Source of the DNA: JABDJZ01 sp047611125
GTDB taxonomy: Bacteria; Bacteroidota; Rhodothermia; Rhodothermales; UBA10348
Assembly: GCA_047611125.1 (NCBI GenBank)
Contig: JBLFXH010000240.1
Coordinates: 1 to 5,249 of the forward strand
Direction: 5' to 3'
DNA: 5,249 bases
The notes under the pieces were generated by a model. It made no database searches and had not been told where the DNA came from. It saw only the letters and a list, made by a program, of their open reading frames with translations. The translations under genes and the position numbers were made by a program. Shown one piece after another: positions 1 through 5,249 of this stretch (positions are counted from its first letter, which is position 1; each line of letters begins with the position of its first letter).

Positions 1-521
1 GTTCCTTCGAGCTCGGTGAACGTCGGGTTCACAACGAACTCACCATCGGTGCGGCCCACACGTACCTCAGCAATCGGACCCTCATACGGAGCGCCGGCCA
101 GCATGAGTGCTGCTGAGCAGCCACATGCGGCAACCACGTCCGCGTCATACTCGGGGTCGGCGGACATCACCGTAGCGATGACCTGAACCTCGTTGAAGAA
201 GCCTTCCGTAAAGAGCGGGCGAATGGCCCGGTCAATCAGACGGGAGGTGAGTACCTCCTTGTCCGTGGGGCGTGCTTCACGCTTGAAGAACCCTCCTGGG
301 ATCTTACCAGCGGCCGAATAGCGCTCGCGGTAGTCCACCGAGAGCGGGAACCAGCTCTGGCCCTCGCGGACCGAAGTGGCCATGGTTGCGGTGCAAAGCA
401 CCATGGTGTCGCCCATTCGGGCAACAACCGAACCGCCAGCCTGCTTCGCTAGGCGTCCGGTTTCGAGTGTGATAGTCTTGCCTGGCGCGAACTCTACCTC
501 GCGCGATTGTCCATTTACCAT
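1..521 (-). CDS. pnp: Polynucleotide phosphorylase, 3' part outside window
   Basis: PNPase is a homotrimeric 3'-5' exoribonuclease that degrades RNA by phosphorolysis to nucleoside diphosphates and can also add tails; it often works in the degradosome. Only the first 173 codons are present, covering most of the first RNase PH-like domain. Clear family sequence includes GRLAKQAGGSVVARMGDTMVL (22-42), PLSVDYRERYSAAGKIPGGFFKRE (59-82), ARPTDKEVLTSRLIDRAIRPLF (83-104; family members often have Pro where Ala99 stands), the FNEVQVIATVMS strand (109-120) and a SAALMLAGAPYEGPI segment (136-150). The second RNase PH domain and the KH and S1 domains must lie beyond the window. The ATG at 521 gives a normal N-terminus; another ATG at 514 is out of frame. 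The 126-base gap from rpsO holds a strong stem-loop and a purine-rich leader, suggesting post-transcriptional control. Confidence 0.98.
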   Translation of the reverse strand, partial: MVNGQSREVEFAPGKTITLETGRLAKQAGGSVVARMGDTMVLCTATMATSVREGQSWFPLSVDYRERYSAAGKIPGGFFKREARPTDKEVLTSRLIDRAIRPLFTEGFFNEVQVIATVMSADPEYDADVVAACGCSAALMLAGAPYEGPIAEVRVGRTDGEFVVNPTFTELEG

Positions 522-530
522 GGAGTCGTT

Positions 531-562
531 TCCTCTACTGGGTTCTTTCTTTTTCTGCTTCC
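531..562 (-). promoter_or_regulatory. Purine-rich pnp leader with weak Shine-Dalgarno
   Basis: Just upstream of pnp the minus strand has an A/G-rich stretch (562-543, mostly GAAAAAGAAAG-like) followed by GAGGA (535-531), ten bases from the ATG at 521. A-rich leaders can aid ribosome loading through S1, and Bacteroidota often rely on such context rather than strong Shine-Dalgarno sites. The composition is seen directly; the function is inferred. Confidence 0.35.
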
Positions 563-608
563 TGCGCTACGCCGGGCCACCCATAGATGACAAGGCGCAC
601 ATACAGTA

Positions 609-637
609 AGCGACATCCTCGGAGTGAGGATGCCGCC
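609..637 (-). promoter_or_regulatory. 12-bp stem-loop between rpsO and pnp
   Basis: In the minus-strand RNA, positions 637-626 pair with 620-609 around the 5-base loop ACUCC. Ten pairs are Watson-Crick and two are G-U (633-613 and 637-609). Past a U-U mismatch at 638/608, two more pairs (639-607, 640-606) are possible. The stem begins ten bases after the rpsO stop. The wobbles would be C-A mismatches in the opposite strand, which supports a role in this transcript. No U-run follows, so a classical terminator is unlikely. In E. coli a stem in the same gap is cut by RNase III and mediates PNPase feedback; a similar role here is inference. Confidence 0.6.
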
Positions 638-647
638 AACGTTTCCG

Positions 648-914
648 TTACTTACGGATGCCAAGCTCAGCGATGACGGTACGATACCGATCGATCTCCT
701 TGGCCATGAGGTAGTTCAGCAACCGACGGCGCTTTCCTACCAATTTCAAGAGGCCGCGACGGGTCGAATGATCCTTCGGATGCCTCTTGAGATGCTCTGT
801 GAGTTCAACGATCCTCGTGCTGAAGATGGCAATCTGAACCTCGGCTTTGCCGGTGTCCTTGCCAGTTTCGCCGAACTGTTCGATCAGCCCTTCTTTCTTT
901 TCCCTTCCAATCAT
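648..914 (-). CDS. rpsO: 30S ribosomal protein S15
   Basis: S15 (uS15) binds the central domain of 16S rRNA at helix 22 and the helix 20-22 junction, where it starts assembly of the 30S platform; it also contacts the 50S subunit in a bridge. The 88 residues match the family length (89 in E. coli). Diagnostic sequence includes KDTGKAEVQIA (19-29), His41, the HPKDHSTRRGLLKLVGKRRRLLNYL core (45-69) with Asp48, and the closing RYRTVIAELGIRK. Ser50-Thr51 stands where E. coli has His-Ser, a minor shift. The ATG at 914 has GGAG six bases upstream, and the stop is TAA at 648. S15 represses its own translation in several bacterial groups through unrelated mRNA structures, so the leader at 915-1025 deserves attention. 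The rpsO-pnp pairing is very widespread and confirms the assignment. Confidence 0.99.
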   Translation of the reverse strand: MIGREKKEGLIEQFGETGKDTGKAEVQIAIFSTRIVELTEHLKRHPKDHSTRRGLLKLVGKRRRLLNYLMAKEIDRYRTVIAELGIRK

Positions 915-920
915 GGTCCG

Positions 921-943
921 CTCCAGATTATATCATGCTAGAG
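921..943 (-). promoter_or_regulatory. Possible rpsO leader hairpin covering the Shine-Dalgarno
   Basis: In the minus-strand RNA, CUCUAG (943-938) can pair with CUGGAG (926-921), a 6-bp stem with one U-G wobble around an 11-base AU-rich loop. The 3' arm contains GGAG (924-921), the apparent rpsO ribosome-binding site six bases before the ATG, so folding would block initiation. The pairs G924-U940 and G923-C941 form a G-U/G-C tandem, the type of element S15 contacts in 16S rRNA helix 22. A feedback operator for S15 is a reasonable hypothesis, but the stem is short and could arise by chance. Confidence 0.38.
927..935 (-). promoter_or_regulatory. Possible extended -10 box before rpsO
   Basis: The minus strand reads TGATATAAT (935-927), a perfect match to the sigma-70 extended -10 pattern TGnTATAAT. 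The position 17 bases further upstream reads TCGCCC, so there is no -35 match. A start about seven bases downstream would fall near 920, leaving only about six untranslated bases before the rpsO ATG and cutting off the GGAG site. It may therefore be a near-leaderless promoter, or simply the AU-rich loop of the hairpin at 921-943. Confidence 0.25.
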
Positions 944-984
944 TAGGCCGGGCGACGGTGGCTTCGCATTTCGAATATCACCCT

Positions 985-1007
985 CGAAGGCATCTCAGAT
1001 GCCTTCG
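985..1007 (-). promoter_or_regulatory. Perfect 10-bp hairpin after ribF, no U-tract
   Basis: In the minus-strand RNA, positions 1007-998 pair perfectly with 994-985 around a 3-base loop (or 9 bp around 5 bases). It begins 18 bases after the ribF stop and about 70 bases before rpsO. The next bases downstream in the RNA are AGGGUGAU, so no U-run makes it an intrinsic terminator. It could be a 3'-end or processing barrier for the upstream message, or part of the rpsO leader. The pairing is seen directly; the role is inferred. Confidence 0.5.
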
Positions 1008-1025
1008 CATTCCCGCATATTCAGG

Positions 1026-1937
1026 CTATTGCAAGCCTTCCAGCAGCAATCTACAACGCAATTCGTCGGCCTTCAGTTGCTCTACCAGCGCCTCCAGGCC
1101 GTCGAAACGGCGCTCATCGCGCAATCTTTCCCGGAACTCCACAGTCAGAACCTCGCCGTAGAGGTCGCCCTGAAAATCGAAAAGGTGGACTTCCTGCCGC
1201 TGACGCACGCCACCAAACGTTGGCCGGGTACCCACATTCATCATCCCTCCCGCGAGGTCGTCCTCTCCTCTTCGGACCGTGACCGCATAAACGCCGGCCC
1301 GCGGGATGATTTTCCGCGGTGCAACGGGGTCCAGATTCGCCGTGGGATAGCCGATGGTTCGCCCTCGCTTATCTCCGTCCACGACGAGTCCGCGCCACCG
1401 GTACGGTCGGCCTAGCAGGCTCTCGGCGCGGGCGACATCTCCCGTCTCGGTCAGCGCGTGCCTGATAACGGTGGACGAAACTACCGTCGTATCAACGGCC
1501 TGGGCCGGGATAACATCTACTTCGAAGCCCATCGAGGGGCCCAGCTGCTCCAGTAATACGCGATTACCTCGACGACCGGCCCCGAACCCATGATCGTGGC
1601 CGATGACGATACTGGACGCGCCGACCTGGCCAACCAGGATCTGCTCAACGAACGCCTCGGCGGCCATGTTGGCCATGTCCCGGTCAAAGGGAAGTATGAC
1701 GGTTTCCTCGACGCCGAATTCGGCCACTAGAACGGCCCTTTCCTGAGGCGTGGTAAGGAGGCCAACGGCTTTCCCAGAGACTACCTCTCGCGGATGTGGG
1801 TCAAACGTGACGAGAACAGGTGGCCCCTTTCTCGCGCGGGCACGCTCAACGAGGAATCTCAGAATGGCCTGATGGCCCAGATGAACACCATCGAACGACC
1901 CCAGGGTGACTACGGCCGACCGCGCGCGATCAGGCAT
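1026..1937 (-). CDS. ribF: Bifunctional riboflavin kinase / FAD synthetase
   Basis: RibF phosphorylates riboflavin to FMN and then adenylylates FMN to FAD. The 303-residue protein has both domains. The N-terminal nucleotidyltransferase shows GSFDGVHLGHQ (13-23; Ser replaces the more usual Asn or Thr), TFDPHP (44-49), IGHDHGFGAGRRGN (112-125) and VVSSTVIR (152-159). The C-terminal flavokinase shows GRTIGYPTANLDP (192-204, with the PTAN motif), GVYAV (215-219), NVGTRPTFGG, a VHLFDF strand followed by LYG, and a VEFRERLRDERRF segment. The ATG at 1937 is the only sensible start: a stop lies eight codons upstream in frame, no GTG or TTG intervenes, and GGAGG (1947-1951) stands nine bases before it. 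The N-terminus is short, with only about eight residues before the first strand. The gene shares the eight bases ATGCCTGA with the end of truB. Flavin synthesis is unrelated to ribosome assembly, but ribF commonly sits here. Confidence 0.97.
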   Translation of the reverse strand: MPDRARSAVVTLGSFDGVHLGHQAILRFLVERARARKGPPVLVTFDPHPREVVSGKAVGLLTTPQERAVLVAEFGVEETVILPFDRDMANMAAEAFVEQILVGQVGASSIVIGHDHGFGAGRRGNRVLLEQLGPSMGFEVDVIPAQAVDTTVVSSTVIRHALTETGDVARAESLLGRPYRWRGLVVDGDKRGRTIGYPTANLDPVAPRKIIPRAGVYAVTVRRGEDDLAGGMMNVGTRPTFGGVRQRQEVHLFDFQGDLYGEVLTVEFRERLRDERRFDGLEALVEQLKADELRCRLLLEGLQ

Positions 1938-2673
1938 CCTGCTGTTCCTCCAGCTGTGCTAGCAACTCGTTCAACTCCCAGGCTTGGTCTACGCGGAAGG
2001 AACCGCTGCCAGTTCGACGGAGCCCCACCAGATGACCTCCCACTCCTAATTCAGCGCCAAGATCATGGGCCAAGGAACGGATGTAGGTCCCTTTGGAACA
2101 GGTCACCGAGAAGTCCACGTCTGAGCCCCGCATGGGGTCTACGTCGAACGAGTCCACGCGAACGCTCCTCAGCGGAAGCTCGATGTCCTCCCCCCTACGA
2201 GCCTTCTTGTAGAGCCGCTCGCCCCCAATTTTGATGGCGGAGAACGCAGGTGGACGCTGTTCGATAGTCCCGATGAAAGGGCGCGTGGCGGTAGCGACGT
2301 CCTCGTCCGACAGGTGATCCGTAGCGCGTCGCTCAAGAACCTCAGACTCCGCGTCGTATGAGGGCGTGGTCTCCCCCAGCCTAATGGTGCCGGTGTAGGT
2401 TTTGTCCTGGCCCATGAAACGCTCCATGGCCTTCGTTGCCCGGCCAACGAGGATAATCAGAAGGCCAGTAGCCATCGGATCGAGGGTACCAGCATGCCCC
2501 ACTTTCCGAACGGGGACGCGGTGGCGGATGCGTTTGACCACCCCGAAGGAGGTGAGGCCGACCGGCTTATCCACCAAGAGAACCGCCGCCTCCCAGGACT
2601 CTGGAAGGCCTGTCTTGTCAAAGACTGGCGGTTCAGTGGCCGCGTTATTCTTGTTCTCGGCTGCTTCGCTCAT
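1930..2673 (-). CDS. truB: tRNA pseudouridine(55) synthase TruB
   Basis: TruB isomerises U55 to pseudouridine in the T-loop of tRNAs. From the ATG at 2673 the protein is 247 residues. Numbered from that Met, the motifs are VDKPVGLTSF (34-43), KVGHAGTLDPMATGLL (57-72) with the presumed catalytic Asp65 in GTLDP, the RPPAFSAIKIGGERLYKKAR substrate-binding stretch (about 140-159), CSKGTYIRSLAHDLG (192-206) and LRRTGSGSF. The protein ends soon after the catalytic domain, so a full C-terminal PUA domain like that of E. coli TruB appears absent; shorter forms are known in the family. A 30-residue leader precedes the catalytic core. The start is uncertain: a TTG at 2688 adds five residues and has GAGG six bases upstream (2695-2698), but that GAGG also encodes rbfA Glu107. 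I prefer the ATG. The start overlaps rbfA by 29 bases (44 with TTG) and the end overlaps ribF by 8, so translational coupling is likely. Confidence 0.97.
   Translation of the reverse strand: MSEAAENKNNAATEPPVFDKTGLPESWEAAVLLVDKPVGLTSFGVVKRIRHRVPVRKVGHAGTLDPMATGLLIILVGRATKAMERFMGQDKTYTGTIRLGETTPSYDAESEVLERRATDHLSDEDVATATRPFIGTIEQRPPAFSAIKIGGERLYKKARRGEDIELPLRSVRVDSFDVDPMRGSDVDFSVTCSKGTYIRSLAHDLGAELGVGGHLVGLRRTGSGSFRVDQAWELNELLAQLEEQQDA
1947..1951 (-). promoter_or_regulatory. ribF Shine-Dalgarno sequence
   Basis: GGAGG on the minus strand lies inside the last codons of truB, nine bases upstream of the ribF ATG at 1937. It is the clearest ribosome-binding site in the window and fixes the ribF start. 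Because it lies in translated truB sequence, ribosomes finishing truB could re-initiate on ribF. Confidence 0.7.
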
Positions 2674-3016
2674 CACGGATCTTTTCAAAAAGGTCCTCGA
2701 TGCGCTGCGCGTCGTCCAGCGTGCTGTCCAGGAAGAATCGAATTTCGGGGACTTTCTTCAGCTGGTGCCTGATGTTGGCCGCCAGCGCTTTTCTGACGCG
2801 CGGCTGCAGCTCATCCAGACGCTCAAAGACCGATTTCTGCTCCTTGGGGTCGTCTCCAAGCACGCTGACATACGTGTAGACAATCCCTAGGTCCTTAGTG
2901 ACCCGGGTACCCGTGACAGTCACCATCCCCTGCAGCTGCTCAGAAAAATCGGTAACCAGTAGCCCGGCTATCTCTCGCTGTAGCAGCCGTGCAACCCGTT
3001 CGGTTCTGATACTCAT
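2645..3016 (-). CDS. rbfA: 30S ribosome-binding factor A
   Basis: RbfA is a small single-domain KH-fold protein that binds immature 30S particles and helps process the 5' end of 16S rRNA; in some bacteria it is needed for cold growth. The 123 residues are a usual length. Visible family features are the N-terminal helix (RTERVARLLQREIAGLL, residues 4-20), the strand region VTVTGTRVTKDLGIVYTYVSV (about 32-52), the RVRKALAANIRHQL helix with the Ala-Asn kink typical of RbfA, and the signature KVPEIRFFLDSTLDDAQRIEDL (88-109). The ATG at 3016 gives the expected MSIRTERV start. The purine run AGGAAGG lies right against the ATG, closer than an ideal Shine-Dalgarno. infB ends 34 bases upstream, and the 3' end overlaps the start of truB. 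The infB-rbfA-truB order is widely conserved and supports the call. Confidence 0.97.
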   Translation of the reverse strand: MSIRTERVARLLQREIAGLLVTDFSEQLQGMVTVTGTRVTKDLGIVYTYVSVLGDDPKEQKSVFERLDELQPRVRKALAANIRHQLKKVPEIRFFLDSTLDDAQRIEDLFEKIRDERSSREQE

Positions 3017-3033
3017 CCTTCCTGCAGTTTCAG

Positions 3034-3046
3034 CGCCCTAGGGGCG
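3034..3046 (-). other. Small GC hairpin in the infB-rbfA gap
   Basis: The 34-base gap between the infB stop and the rbfA ATG contains a 5-bp all-GC inverted repeat (CGCCC and GGGCG, loop of three). It has no U-run. It could slow or couple ribosomes between the genes, but a stem this short in GC-rich DNA is easily accidental. Confidence 0.2.
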
Positions 3047-3050
3047 GCAA

Positions 3051-5249
3051 TCACGTTCCGGCTTCTAGGGTCCGACGGGTCTCAACGATTTCGTAGGACT
3101 CGATCTGGTCGCCAACTTTGATGTCGTTGAAGTTCTCGATTCCCATTCCGCACTCGTATCCGTTCTGGACTTCGCGGGCGTCATCCTTGAAGCGCCTCAG
3201 GGAGGCCAGGCCGCCCTCGTAGATCACTACGCCGTCGCGGATGAGATGGACCCGATCGCTCCGCTTGATCTTGCCTTCGATAACGTAGCAACCGGCAACC
3301 GTACCAATCTTCGGCACCTTGAAGATCTCCCGGACCTCTGCGGTCCCCAGGATCTTCTCGGAACGCTCCGGAGACAGCAGGCCTTCGAGGGCATCGCGAA
3401 CCTCCTCGATGGCGTTGTAAATCACCGAGTACAGGCGGATGTCAATTTCCTCCTGCTCCGCCAGAATCCGCGCGGTGGGTACTGGACGGACCTGGAAGCC
3501 GATGATGATGGCATCCGAGGCCGAGGCCAACATGATGTCACCGTCATTAATGGCACCAACGCCCTTGTGGACGATGTTGACGGCCACTTCGTCGGTGGAC
3601 AATTTGAGGAGTGAGTCGGCCACGGCTTCCACAGAACCACCCACGTCGCCCTTGACGATGAGGTTGAGTTCCCGGAAGTCTCCGAGTGCCAATCGGCGTC
3701 CGATCTCGTCGAGTGTGATGTGCTTGCGCTGGCGCATGGCCTGCTCGCGCTGAATCTGCTCGCGCTTCTGGGCGATCTCGCGGGCATCCCGCTCGTCATT
3801 CAGCACCAGGAAGGAGTCACCGACGTCCGGCGCACCCGGAAGACCGGATACCAGAACGGGATGGCTTGGTCCAACCTCAAGTACGCGGCGATCACGCTCG
3901 TCGTACATGGCTCGGACACGCCCGGAATAGGGGCCGGCCACAAAGATATCGCCGACCTTGAGGGTGCCCTTCTGGACTAGGACCGTAGCCACGTTGCCCC
4001 GGCCCTTCTCCAGCCGGCTCTCAATCACGAAGGCTACCCCGTTTCGATCCGGATTGGCCTTCAGGTCGAGGAGTTCCGCCTCAAGAAGAACCTTCTCAAG
4101 GAGATCGGGAATACCCTCGCCAGTCTTGGCGGAGACCATGGCGCTCTGGACCTTTCCACCGTACTGCTCCACAAGAACGTTGTTGTCAGCCAACTGCTGA
4201 CGCACCCGCTCCACGTTGGTGTTGGGCTTGTCAATCTTGTTGATGGCCACCACAATCGGCACATCCGCCGCACGGGCATGGTTGATGGCCTCAATCGTCT
4301 GTGGCATGACGGCATCGTCTGCCGCAACCACCAGAATCACGACGTCCGTAACCTGAGCACCACGAGCACGCATGGCCGTAAAGGCCTCGTGACCGGGGGT
4401 ATCCAGGAACGTCATGTTGCGCCCATCATCGAGCTCAACATTGTAGGCCCCGATATGCTGGGTGATACCACCCGCCTCTCCGGCGACAACGTTTGCGCTT
4501 CGAATGTGGTCAAGGAGCGAAGTCTTACCGTGATCGACGTGGCCCATGACCGTCACCACCGCAGCGCGGGGCTTCAGGTCCTCGGGAAGGTCTTCGGCAA
4601 TCTCGATTTCCTGATCGTCAAATTCGGTGACGAACTCTACCTGATAACCAAACTCGTCCGCTACGATTGTAATCGTGTCGGCATCCAGTCGCTGGTTGAT
4701 GGACACCATCATCCCAGATGTGAACAGCTTGCTGATCACATCGGTGACCGGCACGTCCATCAGGGCAGCTAACTCGCCTGTGGAAACGAACTCCGTCACA
4801 CGGAGCACGCCCTCTTCCTCGCGGCGACGGGCGATATCCGCTTCTCGAGCGTCTGCGCGCTCGTCTCGGCGCTGGCGCCGGCGACGCTGGCGAACACGGC
4901 TTGCGCCCTGCTCGAGCTCTCGTAGGGTCTCCTGCAGCGTCTTCTCGACGTCTGCCTGGTCTACGTTGGCGGGACGCGGTTTTGCCTTGGCGGCAGGCTT
5001 CTTCTTCTTGGCTGCGCGAGTGTCCGGGGTATCGGGGGCAGAGCCCTTGTCGATACGCTTCCGCTTCTTCTTCTTGCTCGCGTTTGCGTGGACGGTGGCT
5101 AGGTCAATCTTGCCGAGAACCTTCGTGCCCGTCAGCTTGTAGCGATCGGCCGAAAGTGTCTGTGCCGGGCCTGCGGGGACCGCCGGGGTGACTTCTCCAT
5201 CTGCGGCAGCTTCGGCTGGCTCTCCGGCTTCGGCGGCCGGCGAAGCGTC
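3051..5249 (-). CDS. infB: Translation initiation factor IF-2, 5' end outside window
   Basis: IF-2 is the cytoplasmic GTPase that places initiator fMet-tRNA on the 30S subunit and promotes 50S joining. The frame is open from the window edge to a TGA at 3051, giving 732 visible residues and no start. Numbering from the edge, residues 1-30 are Ala/Glu/Pro-rich, 43-50 read KVLGKIDL, and lysine clusters lie at 59-65 and 81-84. An Arg-rich, probably helical stretch (about 118-145) precedes the IF2N domain (about 148-207). The GTPase motifs are complete: GHVDHGKT at 236-243, GGITQHIG at 260-267, DTPGHEAF at 283-290, NKID at 337-340 and SAKTGEG at 373-379. Domain II starts near 404, domain III near 527 (KGDVGGSVEAV), and the C-terminal fMet-tRNA-binding domain runs from about 632 to 727. 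The GTG at 4808 is not the main start, because conserved family sequence lies upstream of it. No frameshift or missing catalytic residue is seen. The long N-terminus fits Bacteroidota-type IF-2. Confidence 0.98.
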   Translation of the reverse strand, partial: DASPAAEAGEPAEAAADGEVTPAVPAGPAQTLSADRYKLTGTKVLGKIDLATVHANASKKKKRKRIDKGSAPDTPDTRAAKKKKPAAKAKPRPANVDQADVEKTLQETLRELEQGASRVRQRRRRQRRDERADAREADIARRREEEGVLRVTEFVSTGELAALMDVPVTDVISKLFTSGMMVSINQRLDADTITIVADEFGYQVEFVTEFDDQEIEIAEDLPEDLKPRAAVVTVMGHVDHGKTSLLDHIRSANVVAGEAGGITQHIGAYNVELDDGRNMTFLDTPGHEAFTAMRARGAQVTDVVILVVAADDAVMPQTIEAINHARAADVPIVVAINKIDKPNTNVERVRQQLADNNVLVEQYGGKVQSAMVSAKTGEGIPDLLEKVLLEAELLDLKANPDRNGVAFVIESRLEKGRGNVATVLVQKGTLKVGDIFVAGPYSGRVRAMYDERDRRVLEVGPSHPVLVSGLPGAPDVGDSFLVLNDERDAREIAQKREQIQREQAMRQRKHITLDEIGRRLALGDFRELNLIVKGDVGGSVEAVADSLLKLSTDEVAVNIVHKGVGAINDGDIMLASASDAIIIGFQVRPVPTARILAEQEEIDIRLYSVIYNAIEEVRDALEGLLSPERSEKILGTAEVREIFKVPKIGTVAGCYVIEGKIKRSDRVHLIRDGVVIYEGGLASLRRFKDDAREVQNGYECGMGIENFNDIKVGDQIESYEIVETRRTLEAGT

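Noticed and set aside
609..637. Intrinsic terminator between rpsO and pnp
   Set aside because: The stem is strong but no U-tract follows in either direction of transcription.
624..941. Plus-strand open frame of 105 residues opposite rpsO
   Set aside because: It mirrors the rpsO coding strand, resembles no family I recognise, and rpsO explains the codon structure fully.
985..1007. Intrinsic terminator between ribF and rpsO
   Set aside because: No U-tract follows the hairpin on the minus strand (AGGGUGAU) or a T-run on the plus strand.
999..1415. Plus-strand open frame of 138 residues opposite ribF
   Set aside because: Antisense shadow of a well-supported gene with no recognisable domain; long antisense frames are expected in GC-rich coding DNA.
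2402..2890. Plus-strand open frame of 162 residues opposite truB and rbfA
   Set aside because: It spans two genuine minus-strand genes and its composition looks like reversed codons of those genes.
3051..4808. infB as a complete 585-residue gene starting at GTG 4808
   Set aside because: The same frame stays open to the window edge and encodes the KVLGKIDL and lysine-rich IF-2 arm, so the gene is longer and its start is outside.
4278..5142. Two plus-strand open frames (4278-4772 and 4675-5142) opposite infB
   Set aside because: Both are antisense to conserved IF-2 sequence. The Leu/Phe-rich runs in the second come from reading the lysine-codon repeats backwards.
1..5249. A previously undescribed protein system, mobile element, CRISPR array or defence locus
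   Set aside because: All coding space is taken by six conserved housekeeping genes in a common order; no repeats, transposase motifs or orphan genes are present.

Overview
The window holds one ordinary housekeeping operon, read entirely from the minus strand. In transcription order (high to low coordinates) the genes are infB (3' part only), rbfA, truB, ribF, rpsO and pnp (5' part only). All six identities are clear from family motifs in the translations. The DNA is GC-rich. The IF-2 N-terminal region carries a KVLGKIDL element followed by lysine clusters, and its IF2N domain (VSINQRLDADTI, then DEFGYQVEFV) has the form I associate with Bacteroidota and the neighbouring Rhodothermota. With the GC-rich composition, a Rhodothermales-like member of that group is my best guess; this is an inference from remembered family sequence, not a search.

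Layout: 5249-3051 is infB, open to the window edge, with its start outside. A 34-base gap leads to rbfA (3016-2645). truB (2673 or 2688 to 1930) starts inside the end of rbfA. ribF (1937-1026) starts 8 bases before truB ends. A 111-base gap (915-1025) precedes rpsO (914-648), and a 126-base gap (522-647) precedes pnp (521 to the window edge). No gap exceeds 300 bases, and no mobile element, tRNA, rRNA, CRISPR array or clear intrinsic terminator is visible.

The genes belong to translation and RNA metabolism. IF-2 loads initiator tRNA, RbfA matures the 30S subunit, TruB makes tRNA pseudouridine 55, S15 nucleates assembly of the 30S platform and PNPase degrades RNA. RibF, which makes FMN and FAD, is the metabolic member. 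I found no new protein system. The most interesting material is non-coding and flanks rpsO: a small hairpin (921-943) that would bury the rpsO ribosome-binding site and contains a G-U/G-C tandem like the one S15 recognises in 16S rRNA; a 10-bp hairpin (985-1007) just after ribF; and a 12-bp stem-loop (609-637) just after rpsO. The first and last contain G-U wobbles that pair only in the minus-strand RNA. Together they suggest local RNA-level control of rpsO and pnp, which is a hypothesis.
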